Below are positions 51,237 through 58,840 of a DNA stretch of 64,000 nt, in pieces. The first letter of the stretch is position 1. Each line of letters opens with the position of its first letter. The DNA is taken from positions 124,001 to 188,000 of the forward strand of contig CADASP010000005.1 in NCBI GenBank assembly GCA_902790625.1, given 5' to 3'. The notes beneath the pieces were generated by a model, which had not been told where the DNA came from, did not search any database, and worked only from the letters and a program-made list of their open reading frames with translations. The DNA comes from an uncultured Prevotellaceae bacterium. GTDB lineage: Bacteria > Bacteroidota > Bacteroidia > Bacteroidales > Bacteroidaceae. A program made the translations under genes and the position numbers.

Positions 51237-51276
51237 TCACGGAAATTCCGTCACGGAAATTCCGTCACGGAAATTA
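51237..51276 (-). promoter_or_regulatory. Tandem TTCCGTSACGGAA palindromes before the ATPase gene
   Basis: The 14-base unit TCACGGAAATTCCG is repeated at 51237-51250 and 51251-51264, then TCACGGAAATT follows. This makes two complete 13-base palindromes TTCCGTCACGGAA (51246-51258, 51260-51272). They lie between the promoter -7 box (51284-51291) and the start codon, so they are in the leader and ideally placed for an operator or an RNA hairpin. Confidence 0.85.
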
Positions 51277-51283
51277 CACGATG

Positions 51284-51315
51284 CAAAGGTAATTGTTTTT
51301 AAGGAAACCACCAAA
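51284..51315 (-). promoter_or_regulatory. Promoter of the ATPase gene
   Basis: Minus strand TACCTTTG (51284-51291), with TTTG (51312-51315) 20 bases upstream. Confidence 0.7.
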
Positions 51316-52124
51316 ATCTTTGCCCCCAAAAACAACCTGCACGGATGAAAAGTTTCGAGCTGCTTCTTTAATGATTATCCGCATGTACCCGATAGGTAGT
51401 CTGCACTCGACCTCTGGTCGCTCTTACAACCGAAGGAACGCCCCGAAGGGGCGCTATCGGTTGATTGCGGATAATCATTCTGTGAAAAACAGACGACGTA
51501 GCCTACAAGGGAAGTGCAAAAGGATGTGAAAAGGACATTCCTGAATTCTTACAAAAAAAATTTTCATTCTAGAACAAAACAATGCACACTTTAGGCTGTT
51601 TGAGCAAGGCGAACGATGACGAAAAATCAGCTGATGACACGTTATTTGCACAACCACGTAGGTTTTGTGCAAGATATTTGCCCATTTTTAGGCCATTTTT
51701 CGTTTCTGCGAGAACGCCGAAAAAGAAAACGGCAACGCCAATTTTTTTTTCGGCGTTGACTTTTTTGAGCCGCCCATGCGTTTTTGTCGCCAAATCGAGC
51801 CAATGCATCTGAAAGCCAGCGGCTTACAGAAACCCCTCAAAACTCGCAAATTTTCGGCCAAATATTTTTTTGTGGAAAACAAGCGAGTTTTGAAGGCCTT
51901 CGGCTGTTTTGAAGCGCCTTCCGCCTTAACAATTTTTTATTTATTTTGCTAATGAATGTTTAATCCTTCCCCTCCCTTTGAACCGCTTTATACACATCTC
52001 ATCGAGGTGTCACCGCCGCTCACCCCGCCCCTGCAAGGCTTTTTCTTGTTTTTCTTGTTTTTACCGGTATTTCAAAATAGGCTGTTCAATTTGTTGTACC
52101 TTACAATTTGTAGAGATAATATTA

Positions 52125-52221
52125 CAGACCCCACCCCTGCCCCTCCCCGTAAGGGCAGGGTTCAAGAGGGGAGGCAGCAGTTCCCCTCCCTTCAAGGGGA
52201 GGGGCAGGGGTGGGGTCTGTA
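52125..52221. repeat. Intergenic palindromic element with 25-base arms
   Basis: ACAGACCCCACCCCTGCCCC... at the left pairs exactly with ...GGGGCAGGGGTGGGGTCTGT at the right over about 25 bases. The centre holds two CCCCTCCC/GGGAGGGG-like palindromes. This appears to be a complete, solitary copy of the family found in terC and the uridine kinase gene. Confidence 0.85.
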
Positions 52222-52355
52222 ACTATTAGCAACTTCGATTCAAGAGAACATCAAATTGGACACCCTAATTTCAAAATCCAATTGTGCCGCTCCGCATTGT
52301 ATTGGTTGGCTGTGGACTTTTCCAAGTGGACTCAATATTACTAAAAGAAGCAAAA

Positions 52356-52387
52356 CTGGCGACACCCTTGGAAAAGGATGTCGCCAG
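52356..52387 (-). terminator. Terminator of the second SusCD operon
   Basis: CTGGCGACA-CCCTT pairs with AAGGA-TGTCGCCAG. On the minus strand the hairpin is followed by TTTTGCTTCTTTT. It lies about 40 bases after the last stop codon of the operon. Confidence 0.78.
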
Positions 52388-52427
52388 CTGATGGAGGAGA
52401 TGAAGCACACTCCAATAGACTATGTGC

Positions 52428-53012
52428 TTAGTCGTTCTCGGCCAGTCCGCTGTAGCGGATGCCGCTCACCTTGTACTTGGCATAGCCGTCATCGGGATAC
52501 CAGGGGTCGTTGGCGTAGCGAACGTAGAACACGATGCTGTCGCAGACAGTGCCATTCTTCTGACGGCCTTGGTCCTTCAAGATCTTACCATCCTCGATGG
52601 TGATGGCATACAAAGGCGAGCCGAAACTATTGACAGCCGAGAGATTCTGGGCACCCGACGAACGGAACGTCATGTTACTCATATTGATGCTTATCTTGCT
52701 CTTCAGGGAATAGTTGGGATAACCTTGGTTTTCATAATAGGATGCCACATCGAAATTGCCGAGGTCATCGATAATCATCACAGAATCGTTGTTGCTGGCA
52801 GTGTTGTAAGTAAGCAGCAGCATCCGCTCCTCGTCCCAACCGAAATAATGCTCACCACCTGCGATGGGGCTGCCACCTTCATCGACAGCATCAATATCCA
52901 CATACCACTGACCGGCCATGCTGACGGTGGCGGTATTCCCAACCTCTTCCTTTTCACACGAAGCGAAGGACATTCCGACGAGGAGAGCTGCAAAATATAT
53001 TACTTTCTTCAT
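52428..53012 (-). CDS. Lipoprotein of the lipid-binding putative hydrolase family
   Basis: 194 residues, lipobox GMSFASCEKEE. VSMAGQWYVDIDAVDEGG is typical of the Lipid_bd putative hydrolase family of Bacteroidota. In B. thetaiotaomicron the analogous protein BT2261 accompanies the BT2263-2264 SusCD transporter. It is the last gene of this operon; its stop is followed by a good terminator. Its molecular function is not known. Confidence 0.8.
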   Translation of the reverse strand: MKKVIYFAALLVGMSFASCEKEEVGNTATVSMAGQWYVDIDAVDEGGSPIAGGEHYFGWDEERMLLLTYNTASNNDSVMIIDDLGNFDVASYYENQGYPNYSLKSKISINMSNMTFRSSGAQNLSAVNSFGSPLYAITIEDGKILKDQGRQKNGTVCDSIVFYVRYANDPWYPDDGYAKYKVSGIRYSGLAEND

Positions 53013-53030
53013 AGTGTTGTTTTTTCCTAT

Positions 53031-53723
53031 TTATTTTGTTAACGTTACGTAGAACCGTGTAGCCGAGCCAAAGTCCATGTCGAACGTGATGGTGCCAGTG
53101 GCGGGGTCGTAGGCAGCCTTGATGTCTTCAAACGGGTCGCCCCAGTACCATTCGCCCTGCTCCACCACCTCAATGGTGTTGTCGTCGTTGAGCTTCAAGG
53201 TAGCCTCCAAGAAGAAGTCGTAGCCATAGGCATCATAGCCGGGATAGCGCCCATAGCTGTAGAAGCCGCCAGCAAGGTCGTTAATGGTGTAGGTGCCGTC
53301 GCCGTTGTCGGTGATGACGATGGGAGCACCGAAATAATGGCGTGAGCCAAACTCGCTCTCACCGAAATAAATGCTGGCTAAGCCGTTTTTGTTGACGACT
53401 GCCACCTTGCGGGTAGCCGAAGCCGAGAAACCATCGGGATTGGTCACGGTGTAGTTCACGTTATAGAATCCGAGCTTGTTGGTGTCCACCGTGCCAGTTG
53501 TCACTATTTGGTCGGACACATCCTCGCCACCCATGGTGGCTACGCATCCTGGGTCGACAAACGGCTGGCCTAAAGGCGTGGCATAGTTGGCGGCACCGTT
53601 CATTTCCAATATGGCATAGTAGGTGAAGCGGCTCAGGCCTTCGGTCTCATCGTCGCTGCAACTGGTCAAGACAGTAGGTGCTGCCAATGCGAGCAGAGAT
53701 GCAAATAATATGTTCTTTTTCAT
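53031..53723 (-). CDS. Lipoprotein, BT_2262/DUF5012-like
   Basis: 230 residues, lipobox TVLTSCSDDET with an acidic export signal after Cys. An N-terminal Ig-like domain (LGQPFVDPGCVATMGGEDVS, GFYNVNYTVTNPDGFSA) resembles DUF5011. The C-terminal half (GDGTYTINDLAGGFYSYGRY) resembles the BT_2262 family. Together with the next gene it forms the accessory pair of a SusCD complex. Gap to the following gene is 18 bases. Confidence 0.78.
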   Translation of the reverse strand: MKKNILFASLLALAAPTVLTSCSDDETEGLSRFTYYAILEMNGAANYATPLGQPFVDPGCVATMGGEDVSDQIVTTGTVDTNKLGFYNVNYTVTNPDGFSASATRKVAVVNKNGLASIYFGESEFGSRHYFGAPIVITDNGDGTYTINDLAGGFYSYGRYPGYDAYGYDFFLEATLKLNDDNTIEVVEQGEWYWGDPFEDIKAAYDPATGTITFDMDFGSATRFYVTLTK

Positions 53724-53763
53724 ATCCGAATCTTATTACAATAATCTGTTATCAATGTGCGAA

Positions 53764-55275
53764 TTACTTACCCCAGAACACAGGCTGGTCATAGCCGGGG
53801 AATTCGGGGGAATTGCTGTTGCGAGAAGAAGAGCTCTCAGGATAGATCCAGCGCTCAAGCAGCTTGTTGTTGCCCAGTTTGTCGAACACCTTGATGGGGG
53901 TGTAGAACGTGCCGGGAACATAGAGCTGGGGCTTGTAGGAAGAATCGAGGTTCTCGTCGTACATCTGGCTACCAGTGACGTTGCCGAAGGCGGGATAGTC
54001 AAGGCGGCGAGCCTCGCACCAGCCCTCGAAGGTGTTGATGCCAGCCAAAGCAATCCACTTGGCAACGCCAATGCTCTTCTTGTAGTTAGCATTGTCGTAG
54101 GGGAACTGTGCAATGGCTGCGGCGGCACCACTAACGCCATAGGTGTCGAAGTTGGCAGCGATGGCAGCCTCGTAATGGGCTTGGGCTTGGGCGCTATTGC
54201 CAGCCTTGGCATAGTATTCGGCCAGGAAGAACTCAATCTCGGATACGGTGATGAGGTAGACAGGCATGTCGAAGCTCGCTACGGGACGGCACCAGTAGTT
54301 TGACTTGTAGTTATCGGAGGTGGAGAAGTTCGAACCAGAGATACCGCCAGTGTACTCACCCGAGCCATTGGTCTCGAACATGGCAGGCAGACGACCGTCC
54401 TGATAGACCACATCGCCATTGCCGTCCTTCTGCAGCAGGGTGTTGATAATAGCCACGTTGGCGATACAGTTGATTTGGGTCGAACCCCAGCTGGTGGCAA
54501 ATTCCTCAGCATAGAAGGGGCTGAGAGCACCGCTCTCGTCACTCCAACAACCTGCCCAGGCGATGTCGCTGGTGGGGAAGTTGTTCTGGCTGACAAGTGC
54601 ATCCAACTGTGGCTTCACGTCGACGACACCGCTCTCACGGGTCAGCATCTTCAGCTTCACAGCATTGGCCAGCTGAATCCATGCACCAGCGTTCTGATCA
54701 GGCAGCAGGAAATTGGTGGCCACGGGGTCGTTGGCATTCACCTTGCTCAGGGCTTCGTCAAGTTCAGCGAGCACACCGGCATAGATGTCCTGGCCAGCGT
54801 CGTACTTCGGTGTGGGATTGCTGATGTCGAGTGCTTCAGTATAAGGAATCTCACCGTAAGCGTCGACCAACATCCCATAGGTGAGGGCGCGCAGCGTCTT
54901 AGCAGCAAGGAAGGTTCCCCACTCCTCGTCCTGCTCGGCAAGGTCACAAATGGTCTTCAGGTTCTTCAACCCGCGCTGGCTCAGCTGCGTATAGGCAGAG
55001 CTGGAGCGTGTGGCCGACATTCTGAACTGGCTATAGTCCAAATAGTTCGACGTGCCAAAAGCATGGGCATAGTACTGTGCGAAGTATCCGCCAGTGATGC
55101 GGTAGAAGTCGCCGTAGGTACCAGCAATGTTCATCTCGGCAGCAGGGAACATGATGTCGGTTGTCATGTTCTCCTCAGCCGGTGAGTTGGGGTTATTGTT
55201 GATGTCCAAATAGCTGTCGCAAGAAGTTGCGGCAAGGCCCAGGACAAGGGTGGATATGATTGCTATTTTTTTCAT
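53764..55275 (-). CDS. SusD-like lipoprotein, SusD-like_2 group
   Basis: 503 residues, lipobox GLAATSCDSYLDINNNPNSP, where the DINxNPNxP stretch marks the SusD-like_2 group. Helices continue with YGMLVDAYGEIPYTEAL and FFLAEYYAKAGNSAQAQAHY. It caps the SusC channel encoded just upstream. This group is often linked to peptide or non-starch ligands rather than classical glycans. The start is 18 bases after the susC stop. Confidence 0.9.
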   Translation of the reverse strand: MKKIAIISTLVLGLAATSCDSYLDINNNPNSPAEENMTTDIMFPAAEMNIAGTYGDFYRITGGYFAQYYAHAFGTSNYLDYSQFRMSATRSSSAYTQLSQRGLKNLKTICDLAEQDEEWGTFLAAKTLRALTYGMLVDAYGEIPYTEALDISNPTPKYDAGQDIYAGVLAELDEALSKVNANDPVATNFLLPDQNAGAWIQLANAVKLKMLTRESGVVDVKPQLDALVSQNNFPTSDIAWAGCWSDESGALSPFYAEEFATSWGSTQINCIANVAIINTLLQKDGNGDVVYQDGRLPAMFETNGSGEYTGGISGSNFSTSDNYKSNYWCRPVASFDMPVYLITVSEIEFFLAEYYAKAGNSAQAQAHYEAAIAANFDTYGVSGAAAAIAQFPYDNANYKKSIGVAKWIALAGINTFEGWCEARRLDYPAFGNVTGSQMYDENLDSSYKPQLYVPGTFYTPIKVFDKLGNNKLLERWIYPESSSSRNSNSPEFPGYDQPVFWGK

Positions 55276-55293
55276 GTTGTTTCCTCCTTCAGT

Positions 55294-58200
55294 TTAGAAT
55301 TTGACACCAAGGTTGAAGCCAAACGTGCGGCAGCTGGGGTTGGAGTAGAGTTCGCCGAAGAGACCAGAGAGGTCGTTACCATACGAACTGGTCTCTGGGT
55401 CGATGTAGCGGTTGCCCTTGTGCGTCCAAGTGAACACGTTGTTGCAGAAGGCCGAGACGGTGATTTCGCTCAGGTAGAGCTTGCTCACTATCGAGCGAGG
55501 CAAGCTGTAGGCCAGCGTGATGTTGCGCAGCTTCACGAAAGAGCGGTTGAGCAGATAGAACTCGCCACCTTCGCCAGCACCATACTTGTTGTACCAGTCC
55601 TGATAGCTTTGATTATTCAAATAGATAGGAGAGTTGTTCTCCGTGCCGTCGGCATACACCGAGTTGGGAATCACAAACGGGTTGCGGTCGTTGTAGGTGG
55701 TGATATAGCCGTTACCGGTGAACTGCATCAGGTTCTTTGTGCGTGAGAACATGTAGCCACCCTTGCGGATGTCGAGGGCTGCGCTCAGCGAGATGCCCTT
55801 CCACGAGAGAGCCGTGGTCAAGCCACCCGTCCAGTCGGGATTCACATTCTTGCCAGTGTCCTGCACGTCGTCGGTGAGCAGGGGCTGTCCGCTGGCACCA
55901 ACAATTATCTTGCCGTCGTCGGTGTATTGGGGCAGATAGGTGAACAGCTCACCCATGGGCAGGCCCTCTACAGCGCGCATATAGACGGCGTCGTCGCCAG
56001 CCGAGAACGAGTTGATGTTCACCATGCCACCTTCGAGGCTTTCAGGCATGGAGACGACCTTGTTCTTGTTCTTCGAGAAGTTGAAGCCCAAATCCCAACG
56101 GAAGTCCTTGGTGCGCACCGGCGTGGTGTTGATGAGCAACTCAAAGCCCTTGTTGTTCACCTTACCAAAGTTGGTCACCATCCAGTTGTAACCCGTAGCG
56201 GGGTCGACAGGCAGGGTGAAGATTTGGTCGTCGGTGTTACGGTTGTAGTAAGAGAAGTCGATGTTGATGCGGTTCTTCAGGAGAGCCAGATTCAGACCAA
56301 TCTCGAACTCGGTGGTCATCTCAGGCTTCAAGCTGGAGCTACCAGCGGTGGCCGATGCCTGGAATGCGTTGACACCATTGAAGGGGAAGAGGGTCAAATC
56401 ACCATCATAGTAACCATCGGAATAACCTTGGACATAGCTGGGATAGATGAGGTAAGCATCAGCATCGTTACCAGTCTTACCGTAGGCTAAGCGCACCTTA
56501 CCAAAGTTGAGGATGTCGTTCTTCTCCAGCAGCTCGGTGAAAATCCAGCTCAGCGTGGCACCGGGATAGAAATAGTGGTTTTTCTCAAGAGGCAGTGTGC
56601 TCGACCAGTCGTTACGGGCGGTGAGGTCGAGATAAACCATGTTGTCCCAACCCAGCGAGATGTCGCCGAAGAGACCCACGTTGCGACGCTTGGTCTGGTT
56701 CTCGGTCAATGTTTTCTTCGTGGCACCATTGCTCAAATCCCAGAAACCTGTGTTGAAGGTGAGGTCTTCAGTCTGTCCGTCCATGTTGGTCCAATAGCGC
56801 TCGGTCATGTTCACACCAGCGGTGACGTTCACGTCGAGCTTGCCATCAAGATACTTGTCCTGCCAGTTGGCCAGGAAGTCATTGTTCAACTCGTACTGAC
56901 GGTTGTAGCGCGAGAAGACGTAACCGCTCTGGTTCATTTCAGAGGGAGCGTAACCGTAGTCCTCGTTGATGAGGGCATCGTCGAGGGCAATCTGCGGTTC
57001 GGCATACTTGAAGTCGAAATCGGTGTAGTCGAAGCCAAAGCGATAGGTCAGCGTGAGCTGCTTCAGCGGGTTGATGTCGGCCTGCACCTTGCCAAACACC
57101 TGCTTACCATCGTTGTGCTGATAGTTGTTGGCGATGGCCCAATAGGGGTTGGTGATACCGTAGGGGGTGTACCAAGCCTCTGGGGTATCGAAGGCGGTGT
57201 TCAGGTGACGGCGGTCAACCAAAGAGATGTCGCGGGGGAACTCCAAGAGACCATCAATCATCGAGGCCCCCTGGAACTGTCCAACACTGTTGGTTTTGTT
57301 CGTCGTGAAGTTAACGCTCGAAGAGAGCTTGAACCAGTCGGTAGCCTGATAGCTGCCACGGTAGGCGATGGTGTTGCGCTGATAGGTGTCCTTGTCCTTG
57401 GGGATGATACCATCGTCGTGGGTGTATGAATAGCTCAGGTAGTAGGTCATCTTCTGGTCGTCGCTCATGCCACTCAAAGCGACACTGTGACTGGTGCTCA
57501 GGCCCGTATCGAAGAAGTCCTTGATGTTGTTCTCGGCAGCCTCATACTTGTGGATGAGCTGCTGATGGTTCCAGATGGGGCCATAGACCTGCGTGGAGCC
57601 GTCGAACCGAGGACCCCATGAGCCGTTCTCGATGAAGGTCTGCGTGCCGTTCCAACCCTGTCCGAACTCGTTTTGGAAGTCGGGCAGCGTGGAGACGCTA
57701 CGCCACTGCACGCTACCATCGTAGGTGATGGAGAAGTTGCGGGTATCGCCCTTCTGTCCATTCTTCGTGTTGATGATGATGACACCGTTGGCGGCGCGGC
57801 TACCATAGAGGGCGGTAGCGGCAGCACCTTTCAGCACCGTCATCGACTCGATGTCGTTGGGGTTGATGTTCGAGATACCGCCAATGGCATTCTGCTGCTC
57901 CTGCGCACGGATAGTAGCCGTCTGGAGGGGCACACCATCGACAACGTAGAGGGGCTGGTTGCTACCGTTGATAGAGCTGATACCACGGATGATGACCGAG
58001 TTGGCCTGTCCGGGGTCGCTCGAAGTGGAGTTAATCTGCACACCAGCCACCTTACCGGCCAAAGCGGAGGTGACGTCGGTCACCTTACCAACGGTCAATT
58101 CCTCGTTGTCAAGCGTCTGGGCTGAGTAACCAAGAGCTTTCTCGCTCTTCTTGATACCCATGGCCGTGACCACGATTTCGTCGAGGTTCGTATCGCCGCT

Positions 58201-58482
58201 ACGCAGCACGATGCGCATGTTGGGACGAGCACTTACCTCCAGCGTTTCCATGCCCACGTACGAAATACGCAGCATGCTCTTACCTGCAGGGACAGTCAGC
58301 GAGAAGCGACCATCGCTACCAGTTACAGTACCGGTATTGGTGCCCACCACGAGGACCGACACGCCCATCACAGGCTGCCCGTCGTCTTGCGAGACCACAA
58401 TACCGTTGACTTTTGTCTGTGCAAACGCTCCACCTATCACGAGGAAGAGCACTGCCAGCAGTGTCATGAGTCTTTTTTCCAT
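55294..58482 (-). CDS. SusC/RagA-family TonB-dependent transporter, second system
   Basis: 1062 residues from MEKRLMTLLAVLFLVIGGAF; the longer frame would include the promoter at 58584-58614. Regulatory-like domain (GVSVLVVGTNTGTVTGSDGR), TonB box region (DEIVVTAMGIKK), plug (VLKGAAATALYGSRAANGVI) and barrel ending in FGFNLGVKF. First gene of a four-gene operon without any glycosidase. By analogy with BT2264, which was purified with bound peptides, it may import oligopeptides; that is inference. Confidence 0.94.
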   Translation of the reverse strand: MEKRLMTLLAVLFLVIGGAFAQTKVNGIVVSQDDGQPVMGVSVLVVGTNTGTVTGSDGRFSLTVPAGKSMLRISYVGMETLEVSARPNMRIVLRSGDTNLDEIVVTAMGIKKSEKALGYSAQTLDNEELTVGKVTDVTSALAGKVAGVQINSTSSDPGQANSVIIRGISSINGSNQPLYVVDGVPLQTATIRAQEQQNAIGGISNINPNDIESMTVLKGAAATALYGSRAANGVIIINTKNGQKGDTRNFSITYDGSVQWRSVSTLPDFQNEFGQGWNGTQTFIENGSWGPRFDGSTQVYGPIWNHQQLIHKYEAAENNIKDFFDTGLSTSHSVALSGMSDDQKMTYYLSYSYTHDDGIIPKDKDTYQRNTIAYRGSYQATDWFKLSSSVNFTTNKTNSVGQFQGASMIDGLLEFPRDISLVDRRHLNTAFDTPEAWYTPYGITNPYWAIANNYQHNDGKQVFGKVQADINPLKQLTLTYRFGFDYTDFDFKYAEPQIALDDALINEDYGYAPSEMNQSGYVFSRYNRQYELNNDFLANWQDKYLDGKLDVNVTAGVNMTERYWTNMDGQTEDLTFNTGFWDLSNGATKKTLTENQTKRRNVGLFGDISLGWDNMVYLDLTARNDWSSTLPLEKNHYFYPGATLSWIFTELLEKNDILNFGKVRLAYGKTGNDADAYLIYPSYVQGYSDGYYDGDLTLFPFNGVNAFQASATAGSSSLKPEMTTEFEIGLNLALLKNRINIDFSYYNRNTDDQIFTLPVDPATGYNWMVTNFGKVNNKGFELLINTTPVRTKDFRWDLGFNFSKNKNKVVSMPESLEGGMVNINSFSAGDDAVYMRAVEGLPMGELFTYLPQYTDDGKIIVGASGQPLLTDDVQDTGKNVNPDWTGGLTTALSWKGISLSAALDIRKGGYMFSRTKNLMQFTGNGYITTYNDRNPFVIPNSVYADGTENNSPIYLNNQSYQDWYNKYGAGEGGEFYLLNRSFVKLRNITLAYSLPRSIVSKLYLSEITVSAFCNNVFTWTHKGNRYIDPETSSYGNDLSGLFGELYSNPSCRTFGFNLGVKF

Positions 58483-58583
58483 AAATCTCTCTCGTTTTTT
58501 TGTTGTTTGTTTAATAATGATTTTCCTTTTTTCTTTCTTTTTAAATATTAAATGTACGCGTGTTCGTGAATTGTTACAGTTTG

Positions 58584-58614
58584 CAAAAATAATACAAATA
58601 TCAAAAACACCAAA
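58584..58614 (-). promoter_or_regulatory. Consensus promoter of the second SusCD operon
   Basis: Minus strand TTTG (58611-58614), exactly 19 bases, TATTTTTG (58584-58591). A leader of about 95 bases precedes the susC ATG. Confidence 0.82.
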
Positions 58615-58754
58615 CAAAAACAAAGAAAAAAATCATTTTTCGCCCTTTTTATTGACGAAATGCATCTTTTGGGGCCATCATTTTATCAAAATGATTCATA
58701 AAACGGCAAAAAACAACACGCATGCTCGCCTGGGAACGAAGCAGCCGCGCACCG

Positions 58755-58810
58755 CAAAAATGAAGTGCGGGATGCAGGAGAAGGCGCTGTGCCCATTCCT
58801 GCATCCCGCA
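58755..58810 (-). terminator. Intrinsic terminator after the GH35 gene
   Basis: GTGCGGGATGCAGGA (58764-58778) is exactly complementary to 58796-58810; on the minus strand the hairpin is followed by TTCATTTTT. It sits about 30 bases beyond the GH35 stop. Confidence 0.82.
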
Positions 58811-58840
58811 CCGGGGGAAGACAATGTCTGTCTGCGACGA

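Larger units (their letters stand above)
51316..52427. other. 1.1 kb gene-free region with three repeat structures
   Basis: No gene is supported. 51371-51479 holds an inverted repeat AATGATTATCCGCA/TGCGGATAATCATT with inner GCCCCGAAGGGGC. 51720-51780 holds an A/T-run motif shared with 17425-17475 in the opposite orientation. 52125-52220 holds a long palindrome. The 78-residue ORF at 51293-51529 is read out of the first palindrome and is not supported. Confidence 0.65.
58483..58840. other. Intergenic region: promoter of SusC2 and terminator of GH35 gene
   Basis: AT-rich leader (58483-58583), the promoter at 58584-58614, and a terminator hairpin at 58755-58810. No gene seen. The GH35 gene therefore appears to be transcribed apart from the SusCD operon although both run the same way. 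Confidence 0.65.

Noticed and set aside
51293..51529. 78-residue plus-strand ORF with RSYNRRNAPKGRYRLIADNHS-like peptide
   Set aside because: The peptide is a direct read-out of the palindrome at 51371-51479; no independent evidence of a gene.
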